Positions 34,250-46,866 of a stretch of 64,000 nucleotides of DNA are shown here, piece after piece. The number at the start of each line of letters is the position of its first letter. The stretch's first letter is position 1. The stretch is from Cryptomeria japonica (lineage: Eukaryota; Streptophyta; Pinopsida; Cupressales; Cupressaceae). The translations under genes were made by a program, and so were the position numbers. The stretch is from positions 765,450,330 through 765,514,329 of the forward strand of contig NC_081408.1 of assembly GCF_030272615.1 (NCBI RefSeq). Reading direction: 5' to 3'. The notes beneath the pieces were generated by a model. That model was not told the origin of the DNA, ran no database searches, and saw only the letters and a program-made list of their open reading frames with translations.

Positions 34250-35537
34250 TTTCAATTGTTTTTTATTCTAGTAAGTGTGTTGGGTAGGCAGTTGTTCGCT
34301 ATTCAGTTGCTTCTTCTACTAGTGTATGTGATCATGGGAGGCGATAGAAGGAAGTTTGAACCCCTAACATGTGATGGTTTCAAGAGGAATTCCCAAGTTT
34401 GGAGAATCCTTGAGAAGGGTGGAGTCACTCCATATATAGATGGACTCAATGGTAATGATCCTCAAGCCTCAAGAACCTTCATAAGTGTTGGAAAGGGTGC
34501 ACTTTGTCTACCTATGGGAAGGACTTGGATATCAATGAAGAGGTTATTGTAGAGAGTAATAGTTTATTGGTGCAAGACAGGAAGATCTTTTGGGATAGAA
34601 AGACCTCATAAGATGTTGTGCATAAATTTCTCAAAGGGAAGGAGGAAGACAAACTTGTCAAGAGATTGGATGGTGACTATGACAAGAAGTCCATCAAACG
34701 CCTCTAACAAACATTAGTCAAGGTAATCATGCACTACTTTACTCTTGATGGGAGGTTTACTATTGTGTTTGGATCCCATTTCATTTTGTTGAATCATTTC
34801 CAACACAAATAGTTGGTTTCTTTCCCTCTTATCTCGTTGCCTCACTAGAGTTTGGTGTGAAGGAGCACAAGAAAAATGCTTGACAATCTATTTTGCATGA
34901 AGGCTAGATTCTTCTAATTGTTGGACCGTTGAAATCAATGCCTCCTTCAACCTGCAATACTAGGGTTTGAAGGGAGTATTCCACACTCTTACTATTCTAA
35001 TGAGTTATGATCTTGAAGATACAAACACAAAGTACGGGATAATGACAAGGAGGCAGAGGAGGATGAAATGAATTCATTAGAGACCTGTTTGAGGCCCCCT
35101 CTTGAGTTGAAAAAATATAGTTTGCAAAAATCTAAGATGAAGAGAGCAAAATATCAAAATTCTTGGATTGATAGGTTTGATTATGATTGCTTAGGCACCT
35201 ATGTGAAAACAAAAATCATGGTTGAGAAGGGGAAAAGAATCAAAATAGGGGATATTGACAAAATTAATGACAAATCTAAGGGCAAGGATATTATGGGGGA
35301 GGATTCAACGTTTTCACCCTCTCTGAGGTCTAGTGGGAGAAGAGTGGGGCATGACCCCTTTACAAATGACCTTCAGAAGGATTCCCCTCTTCTTGATCTC
35401 AACCGAGAAGACTCAAATGGTCTCCTATGTGTTGCTAGGGATGCAATTGTTGACCAATTCAGGTTGCTGAAGTGGTTTTTCTTGGAAATCAACAAAATCA
35501 ATATGAGAGTTTTATTTTTGCAAAATAAGATGGCTTT
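34250..35537 (+). pseudogene. Decayed ORF of unknown function, 5' part
   Basis: Frames from 34330 read KRNSQVWRILEKGGVTPYIDG, then (frame changes) DGRFTIVFGSHFILLNHF and, from 35068, a long open stretch rich in Lys, Asp and Ser up to NKMAFVYL. Several stops and shifts. I do not recognise a named domain. The style (long, charged, repeated in plant genomes) suggests a transposon-encoded protein, from memory of similar plant hypothetical proteins, not from a search. The second gypsy element cuts it at 35538, and a plausible continuation starts at 46867. Confidence 0.45.
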
Positions 35538-37010
35538 TGTATACCTAAAATGAGGGTTAGCCAATAAACAACATATACAGGCAAGTATACCAATGAAACA
35601 TAACAAAACACAGATCTAAATGACAAAATAAGTTAATCATCCATCTCCTAAGATTGTTTCATTGTTCTATATCTCCAAGGATCCTTCAAATCAAGGTGGC
35701 TCTCAGCTTGGATGAGCACTTGATCTCTAGGATGACTACCTAAAGAATGAGGGATATGTGATCAAAAATCTAAATGCAAAGAATCTGAGATCTTAGCATG
35801 ATATTGATATGAAACTAGTTAATGATATGGTACAAGATGATGAGATGGATATGAAGCTAAATTAGCATGAAAATGATATTAAGATGATATTAAGATAGCA
35901 TGAAAATGAAACTAACATGATATATTACTAACATGATATGCAAAACATGATAAATCTAGGCTATGATGCTACTAAAATGATCTAATTACTATTATCAAAG
36001 AGAGGCTAAAATGCTTGATGAAATGAGACTATAACTTAGATGCATGAAGACTTGGATTGATTTTTTTGATAATGAAGGAAATGAAGCCTATTTATAGAAG
36101 AAATGGGCAATTGGAGGGTTAAGATTGAGTAATTTTAACAAGGGTTAGGATTGAATGATCTTCAATCCTTGTGAGATTTTCAACCCAATCCTAGGTTGAA
36201 AAGTGTCATCATAAGAAGGCTTGAGAGGAGATGTAAGAGGCATTAAATGACCGAGAAGACATGGTGGTTACCTGAGGAGGTAAGGTTATGGTTGAGCTAT
36301 TGGATAATGCTTTTACCCAAAGGATAAGCTCTTGTGCAAGAGTTAGTGGATAACCATGGTCAAAGCAATGAATTCTTGAGGAGACCCATGGGTTAGATGA
36401 GGGTTAAGTTAGAGAGAAAGTCTCTAACCAAAGGGGTAAGGTTGAGTTAACCATTAATGGTTAGGAAGACTTTGAGGGTTAACTTGTTGAAGACATAAAG
36501 TCTTTAATGCATTTCAAAGACTTTTGGGGATTTTCGAGAAGTGAGTTGTGCAAATGATTAAGGGGTGGATTAAGTTAATTGGGATAGTTTAGAAATATCT
36601 AGAAGGGGTTTAGGCATGCAAGTGGATTTGTTAGGAGAATGCAAGTGGGATAATTTTAAGATTTTAATTAAAATAAAATGTTTTATTTCAACTAAAAATG
36701 GATGCAACTTGCATTTGTAGGAAAATGCAAGCAGGGGTGGGTATATAAATAAATATTAATTTATTTATATCCAAGAAAGGATTTTAATTAATTATAAATT
36801 TAATTAAATGTAGAAAGAGGATTTAATCAAATAAATCGAATTTATTCAATTAATAGAAGAAAAGGGAATTAATCAAATGTTGAATTTGATTAATGGCTAG
36901 ATAGAAGGAAAGGGGATATTAATTAAACCTTAATTTAATTAATAGGTGGATAAATGATAATTAAACAAATAAAATTCATTTAATTAAGTGGATAGAAATA
37001 GGTGTCTACA
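35538..37010 (-). repeat. 3' LTR of the pol-less gypsy element
   Basis: 1473 bp, equal in length to the Tat 3' LTR. A minus-strand TATA box (TATAAATA, complement of 36089-36096) sits where the Tat LTR has its own. Shares with the Tat LTR the phrases CTAGGATTGGGTTGAAA and CTCTTGCACAAGAG. Confidence 0.88.
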
Positions 37011-37026
37011 TTTTGCCCGTCTTTGA
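37011..37026 (-). promoter_or_regulatory. Polypurine tract of the pol-less gypsy element
   Basis: On the minus strand TCAAAGACGGGCAAAA, directly before the 3' LTR; one or two changes from the Tat tract at 28151-28165. Confidence 0.8.
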
Positions 37027-37316
37027 AGTGATGTGTGACCACATGTTGATTCAAAGAAAAATTGCTCGATATGTTGCCAAAATTGTTGATATGGCGCCCC
37101 AGATATTGATTTGGATGTCAATATGATAATGAGATTGACTGGATTTGCCCCAATATGTTGAGAAATGTAAGTAGGATGCCCCCTCTAGAGATTGTTCATT
37201 CATTTAAAGGCATGGATGATCTCTTCAAAGAAGAAGATAGAAGAGTGGATAGTTGATGACATGTATGGGTTTGATTGGATTGATAAGATTGATTGGATTG
37301 ATGAGGTTGGGATGGA

Positions 37317-37518
37317 GTCTGGTTTCAGAAAGGACACATCTTGTATAAGACAAAGATGATCAAAAAGTCTAGTTTTAGGAAAGATATATCTTGTATAAGA
37401 CAAAGATATATGATCAAAACGTCTGGTTTTAGGAAGGACACATCCTGTATAAGACATGATAGATGATTGTGTCTGGTTTCAGGAAGGATACATCATGTAT
37501 AGGACATGATAGTAGATA
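37317..37518. repeat. Four tandem units of ~50 bp
   Basis: Units begin GTCTGGTTTCAGGAAGGACA and include TGTATAAGAC (near 37317, 37370, 37421 and 37470). They lie near the 3' end of the pol-less element, followed by ATGATGCAATGCAACTAAA-like near-repeats (37560-37735). Confidence 0.8.
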
Positions 37519-39909
37519 GTTGGATGAATGATGAAGATATTAAAGTGAAGAATGATGTCATGATGATGCGATATATATGCATATGATGGATGCAATGATG
37601 AATGTGACTAAATGATTATGCAACTTAAATGATGATGATGATGATGCAATGCAACTAAATACAATGATAAAATGATATGCAACTAAATGCAATGATTAAA
37701 GGATATGCAACTAAATGCACTTTAAATGATATGATATGTACCCTCTGAGATAGTCATCCTTTCGATCAAATTTGTAGTGCTTCCTTTTTATCATCATTGA
37801 GCTTTTAAAATGTTGAAAGTTGATGCAAGCATCATGGTATAATTGAACCATGATAACCTGAGCATAGCTTACATGGATTTTGATATTGCAAGATGACACA
37901 AGCGTCGAGGTATAATTGAACCAAGATGACCTGAGTGTTGCTTGCGTAAAATAGACAAGAGTTAACCTTTATCCTATACAAATTCGAAATATCCTCAGTC
38001 ATATGTTTCCTAATCATGTCTTAAGACAAATTTGCATAGTAAGAAGGTTTCACTCACAAACAACAGATAAAGAAAATATCACATTCCTTCCTCGCTTCTC
38101 TAGTCTCAAGACATCCTTAAGTCATTTAGGAGATATGATCACAAAAATAAAAAACTACCAATATAGACATGCATGTTGTCCTGTGTAGTTTGTTAGATAA
38201 AACATCTTGCAAATAGATCAGTTTATGTAGCAGAAATCAATTGTGTTCAGTTCTCGTTTTGATGTTTACCATTGATAGTCATGATCTGTATTTGTGTTTA
38301 GTAGCTTTACGTTTGTGTGTTTTATTGTCTATTTTCTTAGCCAAAAGGTGAGTTGCCCCCAGCCTTAGACACTACTTTCGATAATGGATACATATACTGA
38401 TCACCAAGCCATGGTGAAATATGATACAGATAACTTTTTGGATAATCAAGGACAGTGACTACGGTAAGTGTGTCCAAGATTGTGTTGCATTTTTAAAAGT
38501 CTAGTGAATCTTTGTCGATGGCTTAGATTAGGTGGATGCAAAAGATATGATACATGTCTTAATAGATAGAAGAGATGGTAGATTAGCTAGATGGATATTG
38601 ATCAATGTCTTTGTTTTTTATTGCTCAATGTGATGGTTGATAATGATGTTTGGTTTCAAAGAGTGAGTACCCTGTGTAAGACCAATCCATCTAGTTTTGA
38701 GTGTACCTTTCCTTGTATAATACATGTTGATGTTGATAGATTTTGAGTGGTGGATTGATTAACAAGACATGTGATCAATTTGATTGTATATGTTGAGAGT
38801 TTTCCTGATGTTGATTTGATTTGATGGATGGCCTATGCATTTTTGTCCTTAGTTTTTTATCAAGATCTAGGATGGAAAAGGGGATATGGATAAGAGAAGC
38901 AAGATCATAGATAATGATGGATTTAGATAAGGTAATGGATATTGGAGGAAGGATAATGGGAGATGTGGTAGGAAGAATAGAGTGGATGAAACTTGCCCCT
39001 AAGTATAGAGGTCTCTATTTGCAAAAAGGCAATATGATATTGTCACAACATCTAGCACCACTTGAATAAATTTTCTTGAACATTTCAAAGATAGAGACAC
39101 AACCCACACTTAGAACCTCCAAAAAATTCAACTAAACATGTCTAGGGACTAGGAAGCATACTCAAAAGGGAAGAAGAATCCTGAACTGGATCAAGGTATT
39201 TAGTCTTTGATTACCCATGTGTGTGCAAGTGGGTTCATTCCGGCTCTTATGATCATTGTAATCTTCAGAATCCAACGTGGCTAGCTACATGAGTTACCCT
39301 GACTTCAAAAGAATCCTGGATAGAGCCTCGCTGCCAACAAGTGTCCATAGCTCCGACGAGGTTATCGTTGTAATATCACAAATATTGCTCCATTGCTAGC
39401 CAAGCATCCATAGCCCCGATGGAGTTACTCGCATGTTCCCAAAGCCAAGCATTTTGATATTGCATTTCTTTGCATTTCTCTTTTAATGATATTTATTTTC
39501 TTGATCATGTTTTTGATATTTTGATAATTCATTTTGCTCTTGTCATTTATTCTTTTATGCATTGGCTCATAAGAAATGAAGCTCATGTGGGTTTGAGAGT
39601 TACAGTGGTGCTGAAGTAGGATTTGGATTTTTCACTAGCCATGTTTTCAACTAAGAGACCACAATGATTTAGAGCGATTGATTAAGTGTATGAAATATAG
39701 TAATAAAAAAGATGTCAGCACCAAGATATAATAAGTGGTTTCATTCTAGATTAAGTATGCATCCTAACCAAAAGGTAATGTTAAAGAGGAACAACCTCAG
39801 ATTCAGAAGTGTTTATGAATAGATATCTAAGAAATGGACTAAACATAAGATTGAGCATGGGCAAGCATGTGACAAAATGACACAAACACCTATCTCATAG
39901 ATGAAAGAT

Positions 39910-40929
39910 TTATACAAAGGATTGAATGGGAGGGATGGAAGGATGGAAAAGAGGTGTTGGATAATAGATGGGATGTTGGAAGATTTGTGCAAGGATAGAT
40001 GAATTTTTTTTCAAGATGAACATTGGCACACACCTTGAGAGGTGATGAAGTGATGGAGGCAAATTGAATTTTGGGACATGAGGACCCAAAATAGATGAAG
40101 GGGATGTTGGACTTAAGATAGTGGATTTTGAGATGTAAGGGCCCAAAATGGATTTTGAAGATGGATAATTGTTAAATAGAGGATTGGAGGACTTATGAGT
40201 GGAGGAAGCTTGTGGATTAGCAAGTTTGGATGTCAATTTAGATTTCTCTTTGAGATGCATTTCTTCTATGAGTTGCTTGGGAATCCACAAGATGTTTTAT
40301 TTTTTCTTTTTGGGCCTTTGTGGCTTATTGGATTTTCCTTTCTTTTGGATCATATTTTTCTTTTGTTGAGCACGTCTTTTTTATGGGACATGTTGATCCT
40401 TGATTTTTTGTGGATTTCTATCTTTATGCATTTTAGATCTGGTACATAAATTGTTTTCAATAGTAATGATATGGGTACATGAGGATGGATGACTTGGTGA
40501 TTGTATGGATGAGATTATGGAGGGAGAATGTTGGAAGGATTTCAAGGATGTGTGCCTTTGTTGATCTTTCTTATGGATCATTTGAGGTGATGGAATGGTA
40601 GATGGAGGGTGGTAAGGACCCAAGATGGATGGAAGGGATGAAGGGTTCGACTTTGGAATGAAAGGACCCAAAATGGATTTGGAGGATGAAGGGATACCTA
40701 TATCTTGACTTGGAATAGGATCATTTGAGTTTTCTATTTTCTCTTGATATTGAATTTGATCATTGAGGGAGATGGAAGGGATATCATGATCTTGTTTAAG
40801 AGGTGTATGTTGAATGGGACTTGAACGAACACTCCGCTCTTTAGATGAAAGGGGATCATCATGGATGGAATACCAAAATCTTAGGGGATCATTGTAAGAT
40901 TCTTGGCAGGTGGGATCTTTATTGGAGAG
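39910..40929 (-). pseudogene. Ser/Pro/Lys-rich ORF of the pol-less gypsy element
   Basis: One minus-strand frame stays open for ~340 codons except for two stops (about 40381 and 40300). The product is Ser/Pro-rich and probably disordered, with a repeated SILGPxxPKS-like motif (SSKSILGPFIPKS, SSILGPHVPKF, SSKSILGPYISKS) and a basic segment KKGKSNKPQRPKKKK. It is on the sense strand of the element and is the longest frame I found in its internal region, so it may be the remnant of a Gag-like or accessory protein. I recognise no domain, and I cannot rule out chance openness of a biased sequence. Confidence 0.4.
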
Positions 40930-41499
40930 TCATGATATCTTGATCTTGATTTATGTTAGGACTCATTTCATTTGAATAAGCTTTTTCTTTGAGGGATGGT
41001 CATACGAGTGATCAAAGTTGATGTTGTTGATAGGTTGATTTGATAACAAATACTTTGTTTGGATACTCAAGCCCACTAAGTCAAATAGAGGGTTCAATAT
41101 GCCCCCTATTGATGTGACTAAGTGTGTCAAATGATATAATAAAGTTCCTTGATGAAGGATGATGTATCTTTCTTTTGGAAATGAGATTGATTTGACTAAC
41201 TTGAATATCTAGACTAAGTATTTTGATGTTGATATTGGTTGAAATTGTGCAACTTGGATCACTAAATGATATTCCTTTGATTTTGTTGGAAGAACTTGAT
41301 TTTTGCAATTTGTAAAGTGATTCTTGACTTTGTTGATATTTTTGCAAGATGTTTGTTTGATATTTGACAAGCACAACAAACACTCATGAAAACAACAATA
41401 GTTTAACCTTAATATAACATGAAGTGTATGTTCTTTTGAAGATCTTTTCAAATCCCTGATGTTTTTCACTGGTTTGGTATAAGAAAAACACACCAAGAA

Positions 41500-42767
41500 G
41501 ACTCTTTATTCAAAGGTCATGAATAATATCATAGCCCATAGCTCAATACTCCTTCAACTCAAACAACCATGTCATACCCTAGGGTGTGCCCATTTTTTTG
41601 CCTTTTTCCAGAAGTTGAACCAAAAAAGATTGCTCTTCAGTTGGATCATTTTCTTGGGAGATTTATGGTGAGTGTCTTGGGGGCGGATTCTTCCCCGCCC
41701 TTGCACTATGATATTACAAATCTCTAATTACTGATTCAACAAAGTTTTTAATTCTAAGGCTCTTTAGTAAAGGTTCCATTCAACATGACGAAATATAAAC
41801 TCCCTCAAGAGGCTTCCCAACCTTTAAAACAAAGGCTTTTTTGTATCTCAAGGATATTGGGAAAGGCTATCAATGCACGTTGTTGGAGGAGATTTTCATC
41901 AGCCTCCACATTTGATTATAGTTTAATGGTAAACTTGGCTTTAAGAAGTTTCCCGCTTAGGTCGTTCCCCTCTCATTGGCCTTATGGGCTTTTCGAGAGG
42001 GTAAACCAGCTAAAGGTTGTATCTTACTTGCATGAATTAAAAGAAAGCTTGAAATAGTGAGTTTGGATTTTTGGTCACCCAATTAAGGTGAGAGCATATA
42101 ACTATCACTTTCAAGACAAAGCAATCAATGGTTCATTTTAATCCTTCATACAAAGGGTTTTCTAACCTCTATTTGGAGATGTTGCTCCAACAAGCATGGT
42201 GTCCAGTTTTAATCCCATATAGCAATTTGTTTTGAACTTGAAATCAAATCCTGATCAACAAAACAAATTGTGTGGTCAACGAAAGTAAAAACACTTGCTA
42301 AAATAAAAGGGAGGCTTTTTATTTTGACTTGCAAGAATATAATTGATTGTTCTTTTTAATATTTGCAAGAATTGAAAAGTTGTTTGTTCTTTTTAAAGCC
42401 CAGATGAAGATGATCCTAACTTGTAAAAACAATTGTGAAATTTGTTGTTGTTTTTAATACTTTGCAAGAAAAAAAAATGTGGTTCTTTTTAGAGTCCCCA
42501 AATGAAGTGTGAGGTTCTTTTTATGCATCAAAAGAAAGTTAAGTTCTTTTTAAACTTTGCTAACAAGAAGGGAAGTGAGTTCTTTTTAAACCAACTTTGA
42601 AAGAAAGCAAGTAAAAAAAAATATTAACTAACTCCTTGAGAACCTACAAAACCACTATTAAACCTACAAAGCCCTGTTAGCAAAAATCACAAATCAAGGT
42701 CGGCTAGACAAGCCTAGATTTTTCATGTGTTACAAAATTGGGCTCTCTATCTGTGTGGATAAATCTG
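41500..42767 (-). other. Leader of the pol-less gypsy element, homologous to the Tat leader
   Basis: On the minus strand it repeats features of 7.8-8.7 kb: at least six AAAAAGAAC motifs (complement of 42340-42610), the phrase TTGTTGGAGCAACATCTCCAAA (complement near 42175-42196, Tat copy near 8157) and CTCACCATAAATCTCCCAAG (complement near 41655-41675, Tat copy near 8680). No coding frame is supported. Confidence 0.75.
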
Positions 42768-42965
42768 CAGAAAAAAAAAACTTGTGAAAAAACCAGCGTG
42801 AAAAACCAATGTGAAAAACCTGCAAAAAAACCTATGGAAAAACCTGCGAAAAACTTGTGAAAAAACCTATAGCTAAACCTGCAGAAAAAACCTGTGAAAA
42901 ACCCTACGAAAAAACCTATGAAAAAAAACCTGCAGAAAAACCAATGAAAAAACCTATGGAAAAAA
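42768..42965. repeat. Short-period AAAAACCTGYG minisatellite
   Basis: Roughly 200 bp of imperfect AAAACCTGTGAAAAA / AAAACCTATGAAAAA / AAAACCTGCAGAAAAA units of 15-22 bp, just downstream (minus strand) of the primer-binding site. The minus-strand frame through it yields a phenylalanine-rich peptide that I regard as a repeat artefact. Confidence 0.8.
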
Positions 42966-42984
42966 TTGTGGAAACGTTGAAATT

Positions 42985-43015
42985 GTGGGTCGAGCCCCAC
43001 AGTGGGCACAAAAAA
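42985..43015 (-). promoter_or_regulatory. Probable primer-binding site of the pol-less element
   Basis: On the minus strand the LTR end is followed by TTTTTTGTGCCCACTGTGGG and GCTCGACCC. This resembles the TGGCGCCCACCGTGGGGC-type site of grass gypsy elements from memory; the tRNA is not identified here. Confidence 0.55.
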
Positions 43016-43123
43016 TGTATACCTGAAATGAGGGTTTGCCAATAAACAACATAGACAAGCAAGTATACCAATGAAACATAACAAAGCAAAGATCTAAATG
43101 GCAGAACAAGTTAATCATCCATA

Positions 43124-44238
43124 TGTAGACACCTAAAAATGTCTCATCAATCAATGCTAATTATTCGTCTTATTAATTAAATAATTATTTAATTATTTAA
43201 TTAAGCTAATTAATTCTTCCCAACTAGCCTAATCATCATTATTCATTTTTCTTACTAATTACCTAATTTCTATCTATTAATCAATTCATTATCAAACCCC
43301 TTTCTCAAATATTAATTATTTAATTAATTACAATTTAAATATTAATTAAATAATAAGGATTATTTAATTAATCCTATTTCTAATGATTAAATAATTTCAT
43401 TTAAATTATTTAATTCATTCATTCATTCCTCCAAATCCCCAAATTTAAATTTCAAATGATTTCAATTAATTTCATTTCATCAAATTCACATTTCACCAAA
43501 TCTGAATTTCAATGAATTTCAGTAAATTTCGTGTGCATTTCAACATTTGAAAATCAAAATTTAAATTCAAATCAAAATAAAATTGAATTTCAATTCAATC
43601 TCCTACAACACATGTTGAAAATCACAATTGATTGATCAAATCAGATAACTAATCAATTAATTAGTTAACTCTCCAATATCCCCTTTTCACTCCAAATCAC
43701 ATTTTCTGACTAATCCATCAAATCAGTCATCTCCTCAATCTATACAGTCAACTGACTAATCTATTCAGTTCACTATCCAATCAATCTAGTTGACTAGTCA
43801 ATCAATTTAGTTAACACGTCAATCAATCTAAGTTAACAAATCAATCAACTCTGTTAACTGATCAATCTAAATCAGTTCACTCCCAATCAACACTTGAGTT
43901 CAAAATCCCTCCCCATCTCTCTTGAAAATCTACACAAACAAGATCAATTTCTCAAATCAAGCTAGAATCACATAATCACATAATCAATCTAGATCACACT
44001 CAAAATAATTGCCATCTTATGCAGGAAATCCTAGTGCTATACCTGAGAGTCACGCCAACAATTTAGAGAAGAACAATGGAAGCACAAATGTGGAATAGGG
44101 AGTTTTAATCAACATATATCTTCCATTTCTTTCATATATTATATTGTCTTGTGTTTGATTTTAGCTAGATTAGTTAAGGATTTGTGATTGTCCTTATTCC
44201 CTAATTAGCTTAATTTTATGATTTCAAGCATGAAAACA
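43124..44238 (+). mobile_element. Nested solo-LTR-like insertion
   Basis: 1115 bp starting TGTAGACACCTAAAAATG and ending GCATGAAAACA (TG...CA), inserted in the LTR where the partner LTR is continuous (AATCATCCATCTCC). The composition, with many TTAATTAA and TCAATCAA blocks, is like a gypsy LTR, and the start TGTAGACACC equals that of the host LTR. No internal domain or second LTR, so it is read as a solo LTR. The flanking duplication (TCCAT / TCAT) is imperfect. Confidence 0.65.
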
Positions 44239-44985
44239 TCATCTCCTAAAATTGTTCCATTGTTCTCTATCTCCAAGGATCCTTCAAAACAAGGTGGCTC
44301 TCAGCTTGGATGAGCACTTGATCTCTAGGATGACAACCTAAAGAATGAAGGATATGTGATCAAATATCTAAATGCAAAGCAACTAAGATCTTAACATGAT
44401 ATTGATATGAAACTAGTTAATGATATGGTGCAAGATGATGAGATGGATATGAAGCTAAATTAGCATGAAAACGATATTAAGATAGCATGAAAATGAAACT
44501 AACATGATATATTACTAACATGATATGCAAAACATGACAAATCTAGGCTATGATGCTACTAAAATGATCTAATTATATTATCAAAGAGAGGCTAAAATGC
44601 TTGATGAAATGAGACTGTAACTTAGATGCATGAAGACTTGGGTTGATTTTTATGATAATGAAGGAAATGAAGCCTATTTATAGAAGAAACGGGCAATTGG
44701 AGGGTTAAGATTGAGTAATCTTAACAAAGGTTAGGATTGAATGATCTTCAATCCTTGTGATATTTTCAACCCAATCCTAGGTTCACAAGTGTCACCATGA
44801 GGAGGCTTGAGAGGAGATGTAAGAGGCATTAAATGCATGAGAAAACATGGTGGTTACCTTAGGAGGTAAGGTTATGGTTGAGTTATTGGATAATGTTTTT
44901 ACCCAAAGGATAAGCTCTTGTGCAAGAGTTAGTGGATAACCATGGTGAAAGCAATGAATGCTTGAAGAGACCCATGTATTAGATG

Positions 44986-46274
44986 TGTTGGCAACAACAA
45001 TGAAGGAAAACTGAGAGAGGGGGTGAATCAATTTTCACCAAATTATCAAACTTAACCACAACCATAAATTTGATAAACTGTTGTAACAACAAAGATAAGA
45101 AAATTGATAGCACAACACACAATACCAAAATTTTGATGTGGAAAATCCGGTTACGGGAAAAACCACAGTGAGAACCTACCCACAATAAGATGATACTCTG
45201 TAGTAGTATGTGTAATTTTTACAATGGGGAATGCACCTACATTTAGGCTCACTACCTAGAGCTCACTGCTCAAAGATACAATAACCCGGAAGGCTACAAC
45301 CCTCAGGGAAGTCTCGCTGACTTACAACAAGATTCAAACTACAATTCAAAAAGAATGAATTGCAATAATAGAATTTGCAAATTCCTTATGACATTTCCGG
45401 TTAAGCACATATGTATGCTCTGCAACCCTCTAAAAACTCTGCTCAATCACATTACAGAAGGATGTATTCACTTGTTTGCACCTTTTCCAATCTCTGATAA
45501 TGCAAACACACCTTTTACACACAATTTGCATGACTTTATCACCTATTTATACAATTCATCAACCTTGACAACAAGGTCAGCTAAACCCTTAACTCATAAT
45601 TACAAAATTACATTACACGATACAAAGATCGAACACCGGACCAATATAATGATATACATGATATAATATGGACCTAAATCAAGTCTCCAAATATGCAATA
45701 CCATCGAAAATCTCACCAAGATCAACCGCAACACGCTACACCACCAAGAATACCACATAACACGAAGAACATCATCGAATCATCACCGAATTAGGAAACA
45801 CCAACAAACATGTTAGAATCATCATTAATAGTTGCACCAACACCACTTATCAAATCTTCATCGATCAACATCTGAGCCTCAAGAACACTCAAACAACAAC
45901 AACTATCACGAAGAAAGATAACCTGTGGAGCACCAAATAACAAACCATATGAAATGAGGATACACAAAAACATCCTAAACAATCTCCCAAAATCTTAGCT
46001 CAAGATCAGATCACACCGAAATATACTAGAGGAACTACTGAACTCTGCAAAGCACTTATCAGAAAAACCAAACTACAAACCGGATCATATGATATGATCA
46101 ATTAAGCTTCCCAAATCACTAAAACCAATACAACAAGATGTAATGACACTGGAAATACTCCATACACCAAACCATGATCCCAATAAACCAATTTGCAATC
46201 AACAAAACAATAAATCACAGGAATATGTTGACATCAATAACAACAACATATCCTAGCAGTAGCAATATCCAACA
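44986..46274 (-). mobile_element. Nested solo LTR, probably copia
   Basis: 1289 bp with ends TGTTGG...CCAACA, flanked by a perfect 5-bp duplication AGATG (44981-44985 and 46275-46279); the partner LTR has a single AGATG at this point. On the minus strand the last ~50 bp read TTGATTCACCCCCTCTCTCA and then the end, a pattern common at the 3' side of plant copia LTRs. No coding region. The open frames over it are chance. Confidence 0.85.
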
Positions 46275-46866
46275 AGATGAGGGTTAAGTTAGAGAGAAAG
46301 TCTCTAACCAAAGGGGTAAGGTTGAGTTAACCATTAATGGTTAGGAAGACTTTGAAGGTTAACTTGTTGAAAACATAAAGCCTTTAATACATTTCAAAGA
46401 CTTTTGGGGATTTTTTAGAAGTGACTCCTTTTAAGGAATGTGCAAATGATTAAGGGCTGGATTAGGCTAATCAGGATAGTTTAGAAGAATCTAGAAGGGG
46501 TTTAGGCCTGCAAGTGGGGGAATTTTAGGATTTTAATTAAAGTAAAATATTTTATTTGAACTAAAAATGGATGCAACTTGCATTTGTAGGAAAATGCAAG
46601 TGGGGGTGGGTTTATAAATAAATATTAAATTATTTATATGCAAGAAAGGATTTTAATTTAATTAAATGTAGAAAGAGGATTTAATCAAATAAATTAAATA
46701 TTCAATTAATAGAAGAAAGGGGAATTAATCAAATGTTGAATTTCATTAATGGTCGGATAGAAGGAAAGGGGATATTAATTAAATCTTAATTTAATTAATA
46801 GGTGGATAAATGATAATTAAACAAAAAAAAATCATTTAATTAAGTGGACAGAAATAGGTGTCTACA

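Larger units (their letters stand above)
35538..46866 (-). mobile_element. Pol-less Ty3/gypsy element related to the Tat element
   Basis: LTRs of about 1.47 kb (35538-37010 and 43016-46866 with insertions removed) start TGTAGACACC on the minus strand and end GGTATACA. A PBS-like CCCACTGTGGGGC follows the 5' LTR and a polypurine tract precedes the 3' LTR. Internal sequence is 6 kb with no protease, RT or integrase. The leader (41.5-42.6 kb) is homologous to the Tat leader at 7.8-8.7 kb, and the LTRs share many blocks with the Tat LTRs, so it is probably a non-autonomous relative. LTR divergence is clearly higher than that of the copia element. No clean target duplication is seen. Confidence 0.85.
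43016..46866 (-). repeat. 5' LTR of the pol-less element, with two nested insertions
   Basis: Three blocks (43016-43123, 44239-44985 and 46275-46866) align in order with the 3' LTR at 35538-37010, giving about 1.44 kb after removal of the insertions. The minus-strand TATA box is the complement of 44675-44682. Confidence 0.88.

Noticed and set aside
42704-43084. Phe-rich minus-strand open frame
   Set aside because: Produced by the AAAAACCTG minisatellite; no plausible protein.
44986-46274. Host gene within the AGATG-flanked insert
   Set aside because: Ends, target duplication and lack of coding potential identify a solo LTR; the short open frames are chance.
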